The translations under genes were made by a program, and so were the position numbers. From NCBI RefSeq assembly GCF_963970025.1, contig NZ_OZ018776.1:1116001-1180000 (forward strand): a stretch of DNA of 64,000 nucleotides. The letters are read 5' to 3'. The notes under the pieces are model-generated. The model saw only the letters and a program-made list of their open reading frames with translations, was not told where the DNA came from and did no database searches. Positions 18,205 through 27,604 of this stretch are shown in pieces; the stretch's first letter is position 1, and every line of letters begins with the position of its first letter. The DNA comes from Rickettsia helvetica (GTDB lineage: Bacteria; Pseudomonadota; Alphaproteobacteria; Rickettsiales; Rickettsiaceae).

Positions 18205-19272
18205 ATGAGTTTTTCAGATAATTTAGCAAAAATTTTAGATAAATATGAAAATTTAGGCAAAAAACTATCTTCCGGCATTATGGGAGACGAGTTTGTTAAG
18301 GCATCTAAAGAATATGCCGAACTTGAAGATGTTATAGAAAAAATTAAAGAATATAATAAAGCTAAATCTGAGCTTGAAGAAGCAAATAATTTTAAGCTAG
18401 AAGTGGGACTTGATAATGCCACTTTAGAAATGATTGAAGACGAAATACACACTCTTGAAAATTCGTTATCAAAACTTGAAAGAGCCGTAAAAATTGCTTT
18501 ATTACCGAAAGATGATGCGGATAGTAAAAGTGCTATTATTGAAGTTAGAGCAGGAAGCGGCGGAGAAGAAGCCGCACTTTTTGCTGCCGTACTTTTCAAT
18601 ATGTACCAGCGATATGCCGAGTTAAAAGGATGGCGTTTTGAGATATTAGCAATTTCCGATACGGGAATAGGCGGTTATAAAGAAGCATCGGCATCGATAA
18701 AAGGCAAAGATGTATTCTCTAAGCTTAAATTTGAGTCAGGCGTTCATAGAGTACAGAGAGTACCGGAAACGGAATCACAAGGACGTATTCATACTTCGGC
18801 AGCAACAGTTGCAGTACTTCCTGAGGCTGAAGAGGTTGATATTAAAATTGAAGATAAAGACTTAAGAATCGATACTTATAGAGCTTCAGGGGCTGGTGGG
18901 CAGCATGTTAATACTACCGATTCTGCCGTACGTATAACCCATATCCCTACCGGTATTACCGTAGCCTTGCAAGATGAGAAGTCACAGCATAAAAATAAAG
19001 CAAAGGCGTTAAAAATTCTACGTGCTAGAATTTATGAAGAAGAACGACGTAAAAAAGAACAAGAAAGAGCCGATAGCAGAAGAGGGCAGGTAGGTTCGGG
19101 AGATCGTTCGGAGCGGATACGTACTTATAATTTCCCACAGGGAAGAGTATCCGACCATAGAATAAACTTAACACTTTATAAGATAGATGAAGTAGTTAAA
19201 AACGGACAATTAGATGAGTTTATTGAAACTTTAATTGCAGATGATGAGGCTAAGAAACTTTCAGAAATATAA
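18205..19272 (+). CDS. prfA: Peptide chain release factor 1
   Basis: Recognises UAA and UAG in the ribosome and triggers peptide release. 355 residues. The stop-codon-reading region has RVPETESQGRIHTSAATVAV, where the usual tripeptide PAT is PET here. The catalytic loop GAGGQHVN places Gln at 233 (GGQ 231-233). Domain order and length are normal. ATG at 18205. No prmC methyltransferase gene follows; the next region holds a decayed frame. Confidence 0.97.
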   Translation: MSFSDNLAKILDKYENLGKKLSSGIMGDEFVKASKEYAELEDVIEKIKEYNKAKSELEEANNFKLEVGLDNATLEMIEDEIHTLENSLSKLERAVKIALLPKDDADSKSAIIEVRAGSGGEEAALFAAVLFNMYQRYAELKGWRFEILAISDTGIGGYKEASASIKGKDVFSKLKFESGVHRVQRVPETESQGRIHTSAATVAVLPEAEEVDIKIEDKDLRIDTYRASGAGGQHVNTTDSAVRITHIPTGITVALQDEKSQHKNKAKALKILRARIYEEERRKKEQERADSRRGQVGSGDRSERIRTYNFPQGRVSDHRINLTLYKIDEVVKNGQLDEFIETLIADDEAKKLSEI

Positions 19273-19277
19273 AGCTA

Positions 19278-19635
19278 AAGTATGAATACAAAAAAAATCA
19301 AGCAAGTATAACAATATATACATATAATGAGCAAGGTAAAGCTACTATAACCCTCGGAAAAGTAGAAATAATACAAGCATTTTGTTCTAATAATAGTTTA
19401 AATAGCGATGAATTAATGCTGCTAGATGAAACAGCAAAAAAAAGTAACAAACACCTCGATAATCATTTACATAAAAGTAAAAGTGAAAATTCAGAAGCAA
19501 TTGAATTAGCTAAGTATAGCCGATACGGAATCATTAAAAGAATATAATGACAATGATACTAGTAGTCAAACAAAAATTCTAGCTTTAGAAGAGGAAAGTG
19601 ATTGCGGTACGTTTGATTGTATGGGTAAAGTGTAA
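19278..19635 (+). pseudogene. Decayed small unknown gene
   Basis: A start-less frame from 19278 reads KYEYKKNQASITIYTYNEQG, then GKVEIIQAFCSNNSLNSDEL and SEAIELAKYSRYG; a second frame continues ESLKEYNDNDTSSQTKIL to a stop at 19635. The text is protein-like (Ser/Asn/Glu rich) but lacks a start and has at least one frameshift. No family recognised. Confidence 0.45.
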
Positions 19636-19683
19636 TTATTTAAAAACACACTATAAAAACATCTCAACAATTTATAAATAATA

Positions 19684-21447
19684 ATGAAACCACAAGCATC
19701 TATAAACGGTAAAACATGGCAACAGAAGCCGATTAACGAAGATATAGTTATGGAATTATGTCGGAGTTTTAAAATTAGTGATTTACTTGCTAGAATAGTA
19801 TCATTAAGAGTAAATAATTTAGAAGAGGTAGAAGATTTTTTAATACCGAAAATCAAAAATTTATTACCTGATCCTTTTCATCTACTTGATATGGAAAAGG
19901 CTGTAGATAGAACCGTTAAAGCTATTTTAAATAACCAAAAAATATGTATCTTTGCCGATTATGATGTGGACGGTGCTACTTCAGCCGCTTTACTTAAAAA
20001 TATCTTTAGAGATTTAAATATAATATGTGATATTTATGTTCCTGATCGTATAGCTGAAGGATACGGTCCAACTCCTTTTGCTATGCAAAAAATTAAAGAT
20101 AACTCTACTCAATTATTAATTACGGTTGATTGCGGTGCTATGGCACATGAAGCCCTAAAATATGCAAAGGACGCCCAGCTTGATGTTATAGTCATCGATC
20201 ACCATATAACTATGGAAATATTACCGGATGCAGTAGCTATAGTAAATCCAAATCGTATTGATGAAAAAAGCGAATATAAACATTTGGCAGCCGTAGGAGT
20301 TGCTTTCTTATTTGCAACTGCCATATTATCGAATTTAAAGAAGCAAAATTATTTCACGCAAACACTGCTTCAGCCTAACCTAATGAAGTATCTAGATTTA
20401 GTGGCTCTTGGTACTGTTTGCGATATGATGAAATTAACAGGCTTAAATCGTGCATTTGTCGCAAGCGGATTGAAAGTAATGCAACAAAGGCAAAATATAG
20501 GGATTAAAACATTATATGATATAGCAGGGCTTAATGAAATACCAAAATGTTATCATTTAGGTTTTATTTTAGGTCCGCGTATCAATGCGGGCGGTAGAGT
20601 AGGAAAGTCAAGTTTAGGGGCTAATCTCCTATCTACTAGTTGTTCTAATGAAGCAAACAAATTAGCTGAAGAACTTGAAAAACATAATAATGAGCGTAAA
20701 GTAATTGAGTTATTAATGATAGAAGAAGCGATGGAAATTGCTTTGACACAACAAGATAGTAGTTTATTATTTATCGTAAAAGAAGGATGGCATCCAGGCG
20801 TTATAGGAATCGTTGCCGGCAGATTAAAAGAAAAATTTGATAAGCCAGTAGCGGTTGTGGCTTTAAATGACGGGATTGGTAAAGCTTCATGCCGTTCTAT
20901 TTTAGGTATTGATTTCGGTGCTGAAATTATCAATGCTAAAAGCAAAGATTTACTAATAGCAGGCGGAGGTCATGCTATGGCAGCAGGTTTTACCGTAACT
21001 GCTGAAAAATTACAAGAATTACAAGAATTTTTAAATAACGCCTTTAGAATTAGTATAAATAAGCTAGAAAATTATAAGCAAGTAGAATATGATCTTGACT
21101 TGAGCCTCAATAGTATTAATTTATCCTTAATGGAAGAATTAAGTACTCTAGAACCTTTTGGACAAGGTAACCATGAGCCTATATTTAAGTTTGATGATTT
21201 ATTTGTATTAAAAGCAGATATCGTTGGAAGTAAGCATATTAAATGTATGCTTGCTCCAAATAAGCGAGGTTTTGATAGTAAAGCTTTGTCTGCTATTGCT
21301 TTTAATTCGGTAGGAACTTCACTTGAAGAAGTGTTATTAAGCCCTAAAGCAAAGAATATTGCCGTAATAGGAACATTAAAAACCAATAATTGGCAAGATA
21401 ATTATACTATTCAATTAATTATAAAAGATATACTTCTAAAAGAGTAG
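19684..21447 (+). CDS. recJ: Single-stranded-DNA-specific exonuclease RecJ
   Basis: 5'-3' exonuclease in RecF-pathway recombination and in mismatch and base-excision repair. 587 residues. DHH-phosphoesterase motifs are in order: ADYDVDGATSAALLK near residue 92, VDCGAMAH, VIDHHI with DHH at 172-174, and the DHHA1 motif GGGHAMAAGF near residue 422. The C-terminal OB-like domain follows. Length and motifs are normal; ATG at 19684. Confidence 0.96.
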   Translation: MKPQASINGKTWQQKPINEDIVMELCRSFKISDLLARIVSLRVNNLEEVEDFLIPKIKNLLPDPFHLLDMEKAVDRTVKAILNNQKICIFADYDVDGATSAALLKNIFRDLNIICDIYVPDRIAEGYGPTPFAMQKIKDNSTQLLITVDCGAMAHEALKYAKDAQLDVIVIDHHITMEILPDAVAIVNPNRIDEKSEYKHLAAVGVAFLFATAILSNLKKQNYFTQTLLQPNLMKYLDLVALGTVCDMMKLTGLNRAFVASGLKVMQQRQNIGIKTLYDIAGLNEIPKCYHLGFILGPRINAGGRVGKSSLGANLLSTSCSNEANKLAEELEKHNNERKVIELLMIEEAMEIALTQQDSSLLFIVKEGWHPGVIGIVAGRLKEKFDKPVAVVALNDGIGKASCRSILGIDFGAEIINAKSKDLLIAGGGHAMAAGFTVTAEKLQELQEFLNNAFRISINKLENYKQVEYDLDLSLNSINLSLMEELSTLEPFGQGNHEPIFKFDDLFVLKADIVGSKHIKCMLAPNKRGFDSKALSAIAFNSVGTSLEEVLLSPKAKNIAVIGTLKTNNWQDNYTIQLIIKDILLKE

Positions 21448-21456
21448 ATAGACAAA

Positions 21457-21567
21457 GTTTAATTTGGAAAAGAATAAGAAGTTCACAAGACGAGGAGCGG
21501 AGCGTATACTTAATACGTGAGCACTGCAGTACTTGTAGAACGACGTAGCCAATTTTTCAAATTAAAC
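21457..21567. repeat. RPE of the GGAGCG...ACGTGAGC family
   Basis: Ends GTTTAATTTGGAAAAG and CCAATTTTTCAAATTAAAC are inverted. The core GAGGAGCGGAGCGTATACTT and AATACGTGAGCAC, then GAACGACGTAGCC, recurs at 32,540, 43,525 and 57,841, so this is a distinct repeat family. Confidence 0.85.
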
Positions 21568-21601
21568 GAATATATATAATAATAACTTAAAAATAATATT
21601 T

Positions 21602-22384
21602 ATGAGCGATTTAAAGAAAACAAAAAATACTACAATTTCTAAAGATTTAGCAGAAGTACAAGAGCATTATCAAGATTATCCTTATCCGTTTAGAGACCCT
21701 AATCAAGAAAAAGAACGTTTACTTGCAATTTGCGGTGAGTTCTTAGGAGAATTAAACCATTTTCTATATAAAGGAAAATTTTAATAACGGGTTTAGATGT
21801 TTAATAGCCGGCGGGCGGCACCGGTGATTCGACTATTTATCTTGCCGAGCAGTTAAAATTGTACCGGCGTGCTTCATCATTTAGCAAATCCTGATGAAAG
21901 TTTAAAAAATCTAAAAGATTTGTTAAAGCCGACCGGCAGTATAGGTTTAATGGTATATGCTAATACGGGCGTACCGGTGTTTATTAAGTTCAGGATTTAA
22001 TGAAAATGATAAATTCCTGAGTTATATGAATTCATAGAAAAAGCAGACTTAAATTTTGTTGATTATCTTGATCCTTTAGAGAAAATTTTATTAAGACCGG
22101 AAGGTTATATAAAAGATTTTTCACTTCTGCAAAAAGTTAAAAAGATGGATAAAGACCGGTAATTATTAAACATTCATTTTACATATCAAACCAAAAAGAT
22201 AGTGTAGCCTCTCTTGATGACCTTGATAATATACCGTACTTCCATAATATTGCCAATTTTGCTAAACAAATTTATGAACATTTGGAGTCTAATCCTTCAG
22301 CAGTAAATATTACCGGTAAGTATTTCGGAAATTGCTTCTCTAGTTACTTTATCCATCTTTTTAACTTTTTGCAGAAGTGAAAAA
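21602..22384 (+). pseudogene. Broken SAM-dependent methyltransferase
   Basis: ATG 21602 starts MSDLKKTKNTTISKDLAEVQ and HYQDYPYPFRDPNQEKERLL, ending at 21784. Later fragments in other frames read LIAGGGTGDSTIYLAEQLK (the SAM-binding glycine motif), GVLHHLANPDESLKNLKDLL (motif post-II) and LDNIPYFHNIANFAKQIYEH near the 3' end. At least four disruptions. The 3' part contains a perfect 38-base inverted repeat, which marks a rearrangement inside the dead gene. Confidence 0.8.
22117..22384. repeat. Perfect 38-bp inverted repeat around 192 bp
   Basis: Bases 22,117-22,154 (starting TTTTTCACTTCTGCAAAAAG) and 22,347-22,384 are exact reverse complements. The outer copy is part of the methyltransferase remnant; the second copy is its inverted duplicate placed just after the remnant's C-terminal coding text. 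It is unlike the RPE families. Confidence 0.85.
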
Positions 22385-22474
22385 TAATGCTATTAAATGT
22401 TAATATCTCAATGTCGATATTTAGAAGCACTAAATATATTTAATCGGCATTAGTGGCGTGGATCGATTTTTCAG

Positions 22475-22551
22475 TTATCATACCGCGACTTGATCGCGGT
22501 ATCCAGCTTAAAATACTAAGCAACAACACCAGCAAATGCTCGCAATGACGA
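22475..22551. repeat. Truncated composite RPE upstream of rho
   Basis: TATCATACCGCGACTTGATCG and CGGTATCCAGC are the left arm of one family; GCAACAACACCAGC...CTCGCAATGACG is the right arm of the outer family seen whole at 59,539-59,760. Together with GCGTGGATCGATTTTTCAG at 22,457 it looks like the same nested composite with a deletion in the middle. Confidence 0.7.
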
Positions 22552-22557
22552 TTTGGG

Positions 22558-22586
22558 TTGACAATGTGCTATTACGTTGTTAGTAT
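22558..22586 (+). promoter_or_regulatory. Sigma70-type promoter of rho
   Basis: TTGACA at 22,558-22,563 and TAGTAT at 22,581-22,586, spacer 17. Transcription would start near 22,593, leaving a leader of about 170 bases before the rho ATG. A long leader is usual where Rho controls its own mRNA (known in E. coli; inferred here). The -35 box begins seven bases after the RPE end. Confidence 0.65.
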
Positions 22587-22765
22587 GCTTTTACATACAT
22601 AGACAGCTCTTATAAGCTAACAAGATAAATAATTCTTCAAACCGCAAGAATAAATAAAATTTTCTAAAAATCTAATTTAATTCCTAATTTAAATAAGTAT
22701 ATTACTTACCTTTAAACTTAATTGCTAACTCAACTTTTCAATTATAATCTATTAATAATAAAATA

Positions 22766-24142
22766 ATGAACACAACTAATAAAGAATCCACAGAAGAACT
22801 TAACAATACCGAATCCAATAACAATCATAATAATTTTGCAGAGAACGGTAATATTATTAATTTAAAACAATTAAAACGTAAATTACCGGAGGAACTACAA
22901 GCTCAAGCAGAAGAATTAAAAATTGAAAATATTAATTCATTACTTAAACAAGAATTAGTTTTTGCAATTTTGAAAAAATCCGTAGAGCAGGGAGGTTTAA
23001 TAGTGGGAGAGGGAGTACTTGAAGTATTACCTGACGGATTTGGTTTTTTACGTTCGCCGGAAGTAAACTATTTAGCAGGTCCTGATGATATTTACATTTC
23101 TCCAAGTCAGATTCGTCGTTTTGGTCTGCGTACCGGTGATACGGTAGAAGGTCAGATCAGAGCTCCAAAAGCCGGAGAACGTTATTTTGCTTTACTGAAA
23201 GTCAATAGAGTAAATTTTGAAGACTCTTCTAAAGCTTATCATCGTGTTCATTTTGATAATTTAACTCCCTTATATCCTGATGAAAAATTAGGATTAGAAC
23301 TTGAAAATAATAGTAAAGATAGTAAGGATTTTAGTACACGGGTTATTGAACTTGTTGCCCCTATGGGTAAAGGGCAACGTGCATTAATAGTAGCACCGCC
23401 TCGTACGGGTAAAACCGTATTATTACAAAACATAGCACATGCAATTACAACCAATAATCCGGAAGTATTTTTAATAGTACTGTTAATAGATGAAAGACCC
23501 GAAGAAGTAACCGATATGCAACGCTCGGTACGCGGTGAGGTTGTTAGCTCTACTTTCGATGAACCGGCAAGTAGGCACGTGCAGCTTGCAGAAATGGTTA
23601 TTGAAAAAGCAAAGCGTTTAGTAGAACATAAAAAAGACGTGGTAATTTTAGTAGATGCGATAACACGTTTAGCTCGTGCTTATAATACCGTAGTGCCGTC
23701 ATCAGGGAAAGTATTAACGGGCGGTGTTGATGCTAATGCACTACAAAGACCGAAAAGATTTTTCGGAGCAGCAAGAAATATCGAAAACGGCGGCTCGCTT
23801 ACTATAATCGGTACAGCTTTAATTGAAACCGGTTCTCGTATGGATGAAGTAATTTTTGAAGAGTTTAAAGGTACAGGTAATTCCGAGATAGTTCTAGATC
23901 GTAAGATTGCCGATAAGCGTATTTATCCGGCAATTGATATAACTAGATCAGGAACTAGAAAAGAAGATTTACTAGTAGATAAAATAATATTAAATAAAAT
24001 GTGGGTTCTTCGTCGTATCATCGATCCGATGGGTAGCAGTGAAGCAATAGAATTTTTACTCAAAAAACTTGAAAATACTAAAACTAACGGTGAGTTTTTT
24101 GAGATGATGAAGAGTCCTGAACGTCCTAAGAACGGTCTATAG
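22766..24142 (+). CDS. rho: Transcription termination factor Rho
   Basis: Hexameric RNA helicase that ends transcription. 458 residues. An Asn/Glu-rich N-terminal stretch (residues 1-30) precedes the RNA-binding domain with LEVLPDGFGFLRSPEVNY. Walker A APPRTGKT lies at about residues 210-217, Walker B VVILVDAITRLARAYN, and the Q-loop/R-loop region SGKVLTGGVDANALQRPKRF follows. Complete. The stop codon lies in the first copy of a 21-base tandem duplication. Confidence 0.98.
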   Translation: MNTTNKESTEELNNTESNNNHNNFAENGNIINLKQLKRKLPEELQAQAEELKIENINSLLKQELVFAILKKSVEQGGLIVGEGVLEVLPDGFGFLRSPEVNYLAGPDDIYISPSQIRRFGLRTGDTVEGQIRAPKAGERYFALLKVNRVNFEDSSKAYHRVHFDNLTPLYPDEKLGLELENNSKDSKDFSTRVIELVAPMGKGQRALIVAPPRTGKTVLLQNIAHAITTNNPEVFLIVLLIDERPEEVTDMQRSVRGEVVSSTFDEPASRHVQLAEMVIEKAKRLVEHKKDVVILVDAITRLARAYNTVVPSSGKVLTGGVDANALQRPKRFFGAARNIENGGSLTIIGTALIETGSRMDEVIFEEFKGTGNSEIVLDRKIADKRIYPAIDITRSGTRKEDLLVDKIILNKMWVLRRIIDPMGSSEAIEFLLKKLENTKTNGEFFEMMKSPERPKNGL

Positions 24143-24178
24143 TCAATTCAGACCTATCTATAGTCAATTCAGACCTAT
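24137..24178. repeat. 21-bp tandem duplication over the rho stop codon
   Basis: The unit CTATAGTCAATTCAGACCTA(T) occurs twice head to tail (24,137-24,157 and 24,158-24,178). The rho TAG is inside the first copy. It looks like a simple slippage duplication. Confidence 0.9.
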
Positions 24179-24240
24179 CGATAATACTAACAGAAATATT
24201 GTTCTATAATCTATATTATGGAAAAAAGAAAAGAAGATGG

Positions 24241-24314
24241 TGCATTCGATTGGATTTGAACCAACGGCCTTTGCCTTCGGAGGGCAACGCTCTATCCAAC
24301 TGAGCTACGAATGC
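24241..24314 (-). tRNA. tRNA-Arg (anticodon CCG)
   Basis: On the minus strand the cloverleaf reads GCATTCG acceptor, GCTC/GAGC D-arm, anticodon stem TTGCC/GGCAA with loop CTCCGAA (anticodon CCG), variable AGGCC, T-arm with TTCAAAT, and the closing CGAATGC plus discriminator A. CCA is not encoded. It lies between convergent rho and ispB. Confidence 0.93.
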
Positions 24315-24325
24315 AAATTACGAAA

Positions 24326-25309
24326 TTAATAAGAACGGTCTAAAATAAATCTAATAATCAAAAACAAATAATCTTTATAAATATTCTGAACCGGAATTTT
24401 ATTTAATAACTTATTTGTTTCATTTTCTAAGTTACTCAAATAATTAATTGTTTCATTGTAAATTTCATGCTTTACCATTAAGTCATGTATTTGCATAAAC
24501 TCTTCATTAGTACGCTTATCACATTTAATGATATTTTCAAGCCAAAGCTGTTTATCTTGCTCTAGCTTATTATATAAAAAAATCAGCGGTAACGTAACTT
24601 TTCCTTCCAAGAAATCGTCACCGATATTTTTACCTACCTGTTTGTCATTACCTAGATAATCAAGTAAATCATCTATAACCTGAAATATCGTACCGAGTAA
24701 TCTTCCAAAGTCCTGCATATCTTTAGAAACATGGTCTACCTGCTCTGCTATAATAGCTCCAACTTCACAAGAAGCTCCAAATAGTTCGGCGGTTTTAGAT
24801 TTAACTATTTGCTGATATTCGTCTATAGTTATAATACGTCGCTCATTTAGCTTAACTAGCTGTACTACCTCTCCTTCGGAAATAATCGCCGAAGCTTTAG
24901 CTAGAACATTCATAGTTTTAATAGAGCCGGAAGCTACCATTAACTTAAAAGACTGACTAAAGAGGAAATCACCGACTAAAATACTTGTTTTACTTCCCCA
25001 AATAACGTTAGCCGTAGGTTTGAATCTTCTTAAAGTGCTGTCGTCTACCACATCATCATGAAGCAATGTGGCGGTGTGAATGAATTCAACGGCACTTGCG
25101 AGCTTTATATGATTATCGCCTTTATAATCAAACATTTTAGCGGTTATTATAGTTAAAAGCGGACGAATTCTTTTACCTCCTGCTTCTAGTAAATATTTAC
25201 CTACTGTTTCTATTAATTCTTCATCACTTTTTAAACAACTAATGATTAAATCGTTTAACTTAGTTACTTCATCTTTTAAATCTTGCTGTATTTTTACTAT
25301 AATATTCAT
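24326..25309 (-). CDS. ispB: Polyprenyl diphosphate synthase (octaprenyl type)
   Basis: Makes the long isoprenoid tail of ubiquinone from IPP and a short allylic diphosphate. 327 residues. First Asp-rich motif DDVVD at residues 85-89 followed by STLRR; GGKRIRP at 44-50; second motif DDLLDYLG near 215. Length fits long-chain trans-prenyl synthases; octaprenyl is assumed from family. Substrate IPP cannot be made de novo in rickettsiae and is thought to come from the host, which ties it to fni at the window's end. Confidence 0.93.
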   Translation of the reverse strand: MNIIVKIQQDLKDEVTKLNDLIISCLKSDEELIETVGKYLLEAGGKRIRPLLTIITAKMFDYKGDNHIKLASAVEFIHTATLLHDDVVDDSTLRRFKPTANVIWGSKTSILVGDFLFSQSFKLMVASGSIKTMNVLAKASAIISEGEVVQLVKLNERRIITIDEYQQIVKSKTAELFGASCEVGAIIAEQVDHVSKDMQDFGRLLGTIFQVIDDLLDYLGNDKQVGKNIGDDFLEGKVTLPLIFLYNKLEQDKQLWLENIIKCDKRTNEEFMQIHDLMVKHEIYNETINYLSNLENETNKLLNKIPVQNIYKDYLFLIIRFILDRSY

Positions 25310-25330
25310 TGTATTTTTTAAATTTTTTCC

Positions 25331-25418
25331 GTCATTGCAGTAAAAAATTCTGATTTACAGAATTTTTTTTGTTATTTTTTCTGGATTGCCACGCTCCTTT
25401 CAGTCGCTTGCAATGACG
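25331..25418. repeat. RPE with GTCATTGCA/TGCAATGAC ends
   Basis: GTCATTGCAGTAAAAAATTC at the left, GGATTGCCACGCTCCTTTC and CTTGCAATGACG at the right. A shortened member of the family found at 49,142 and 63,337. Confidence 0.75.
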
Positions 25419-25429
25419 ATTAACGAGGT

Positions 25430-27079
25430 TCATCGAGTTACACATTGTTCTAATATTTTTTGATCAACATTAGGAATTAACTCCATAATTTTTTCTTTTA
25501 CGTTTTCTCCCGGTTTCACTTTTTTTACTGCTGCTTGATATAAAGACAAATAATATAAAGGTATAAGTTTATTTATATCATCTATATTACCTATTTTAGC
25601 TTTGTTTAAATCGGATAAATCAAATACATACTCAATACTAGCGTCAATTAAATTAGATGAATTCGGGTGATCGGAAATGGTTTTTAAAAATGATTTTAGA
25701 GCATCTCCGTATACTTCTTTGCTCTCTTTGGATAAGTTTTTTAAATCCCCTACCCCATACATATATGGACTTAAAACATCTATTATTCTAGAGTAATCAT
25801 TAATTATTACTGTACCTTTACTATAAGAATCTTTAAGAGCATTTACTATAGTTTCATTTGTTATATTAAATCCCGATGCGTTTGAATATAGACTTAAAGC
25901 ATTTATCTGTGCTCTAGTTAATTTATTTAATTCAGTAACTAAATTAATATTTAAATTAAAATTATATTGCCTATCTTCAAAAATGCTAAAATTATATTGT
26001 TTATTATTATTCAAAATGTAGCTTAGTTCATTATTAAAATCTTTATATAGCTTATTATCGGAAAGTTTAAACAGATAGGTTTGCTTATCGTAATATTTCT
26101 TTATAAATTCTAATGAACCTATTATAAAACCCGGTTTTAGCTTAAATTGCGAATCTACCAAAAGATCAATATTATTATTGCTGAAATCGTTTAACTTACC
26201 TTTATATAATAAATTAATATTATTTTCAAAGTTATTACTATTTATTTTTGCATTAGTAACTTCAATTGTTAAATCTTTAGCAATATCTTTAAAATGCAAA
26301 CTACTAGTACTAATCAAGAAATTACCGGAAAATTTGAAATTATTATTCCAAGCGGGTCTATATAATAATAAGCCGGCAGGTATTATTCTATCTTCAAGGT
26401 TACTTTGTACTATTTCGGTTTCATAATAAATTTCTAATTTTTGCGGTATATTATCAAGGAAATCCTGTTTACTTGTATAATACTTACTTTTATCAAATAA
26501 CATAGTAAGTACAGTATGATCTTCTTCATATAATTTTTGATTATCGACTAAGTCAAAAATTTCTGTTTTACCGGAAGTAAATTTAATATTTTCTATTAAA
26601 TTTATAACTTCAAATAAATCTTTTTTTGATCGTACTATTTCAAATAATTTAAAATTTAACGGTATTCTTGCTGATAATATGCAGTTCTCATTATAAAATC
26701 TTACTCCAAATCCTCTTTGAACCGGCTTAAATTTTCCGAATGCTTCTCCAGAAAAATTTATAAATAACTTCTGCTTAAGTAAATCATAACCAATATTTAT
26801 CGGTGTGGTAAATTCAATCGCTCTATTAATACTCTCTTCTTGCCAATTAATTACCGAAATACCTAATTTAAAAGGAAAACCATAGGGCTGAACTTTGGAA
26901 AATTTAATAAGATATTGCTGATTAGGATTATTATCAGCCTCTTCTATATTAAGGTTGGTACCGGCATATTTTTGGTTTATAGAGTGTGATAAAGAGAACA
27001 TAATAGTAAACCACAGCCCACTATATGCGAGTATAATAAAGATAGTTATAAATAATATTATTTTAAGAATTTTTTTCAT
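25430..27079 (-). CDS. Membrane-anchored protein of unknown function
   Basis: 549 residues. A single N-terminal membrane helix (residues 4-28, ILKIILFITIFIILAYSGLW) is followed by a long soluble part, probably periplasmic. The KVQPYGFPFKLGISV segment soon after the anchor is reminiscent of the DUF2125/YdgA-like families of envelope proteins, but I cannot confirm it. The rest is Asn/Lys/Leu rich with amphipathic strands and no catalytic motif. The frame is intact over 1.6 kb, so it is a real gene. Eight bases upstream on the same strand ends the HTH gene, so the two may share a transcript. Confidence 0.75.
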   Translation of the reverse strand: MKKILKIILFITIFIILAYSGLWFTIMFSLSHSINQKYAGTNLNIEEADNNPNQQYLIKFSKVQPYGFPFKLGISVINWQEESINRAIEFTTPINIGYDLLKQKLFINFSGEAFGKFKPVQRGFGVRFYNENCILSARIPLNFKLFEIVRSKKDLFEVINLIENIKFTSGKTEIFDLVDNQKLYEEDHTVLTMLFDKSKYYTSKQDFLDNIPQKLEIYYETEIVQSNLEDRIIPAGLLLYRPAWNNNFKFSGNFLISTSSLHFKDIAKDLTIEVTNAKINSNNFENNINLLYKGKLNDFSNNNIDLLVDSQFKLKPGFIIGSLEFIKKYYDKQTYLFKLSDNKLYKDFNNELSYILNNNKQYNFSIFEDRQYNFNLNINLVTELNKLTRAQINALSLYSNASGFNITNETIVNALKDSYSKGTVIINDYSRIIDVLSPYMYGVGDLKNLSKESKEVYGDALKSFLKTISDHPNSSNLIDASIEYVFDLSDLNKAKIGNIDDINKLIPLYYLSLYQAAVKKVKPGENVKEKIMELIPNVDQKILEQCVTR

Positions 27080-27086
27080 CTTTAAA

Positions 27087-27389
27087 TCAAATTAAAGAAA
27101 TATTTAATCTCATTCCTAGAGCAATAGTGGCACGATCAAGAGTATCAAGGGTGACATTAGGGTTGTTAGGATTTAGAAGTCTATTTACGGCTGACCTACT
27201 TGTTTCCATTTTTTCGGCCATTTCTGATTTTGTTATGTATTTTTGTTCCATAATCTGCTTTATTTGTTCAGCAAGAATACGCTTATGAGCTATTGCCATT
27301 ACCTCTTCTAATATTCCTATTTCATTAAGAAAATCATCAAAATTAGAACCAATATACTTTTTTCTTTTAGTTGACAGGTTATTTGTCAT
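27087..27389 (-). CDS. XRE-family HTH protein, orphan antitoxin-like
   Basis: 100 residues. The C-terminal half is a helix-turn-helix: YITKSEMAEKMETSRSAVNR then LLNPNNPNVTLDTLDRATIA, the pattern of HigA-type antitoxins (TLxTLxRxAxALG). The N-terminal part (FDDFLNEIGILEEVMAIAHK) is the typical dimer extension. No HigB-like toxin lies upstream or downstream; the gap before it is an RPE. So it is either an orphan antitoxin or a small repressor. Confidence 0.85.
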   Translation of the reverse strand: MTNNLSTKRKKYIGSNFDDFLNEIGILEEVMAIAHKRILAEQIKQIMEQKYITKSEMAEKMETSRSAVNRLLNPNNPNVTLDTLDRATIALGMRLNISLI

Positions 27390-27424
27390 CAGAGTTTATT
27401 GTATGGATTGAAACAAGCACTCGT

Positions 27425-27524
27425 TGTCATACCATGGCTTGACCACGGTATCCAGAAATATAACTAAAAATACTAACAATGTTAGTATTTTAAACTGGAT
27501 CCCACGATCAAGTCGCGGGATAAC
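27425..27524. repeat. RPE upstream of the HTH gene
   Basis: Left arm TGTCATACCATGGCTTGACC, central AATACTAACA-TGTTAGTATT hairpin, right arm CTGGATCCCACGATC...CGGGATAAC. Same family as 13,447. Confidence 0.85.
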
Positions 27525-27604
27525 AACAGCAAGTTTATCCACACTTAATGTACCATAATTGGTACAATTTAGCAACTAATATAAAAAAAGTATTTAAAAC
27601 CTAA

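Noticed and set aside
18060..18599. 179-codon minus-strand frame across prfA start and an RPE
   Set aside because: Built from RPE sequence plus antisense prfA; no sign of a real protein.
20553..21386. Minus-strand frames opposite recJ
   Set aside because: Antisense shadows of an intact recJ.
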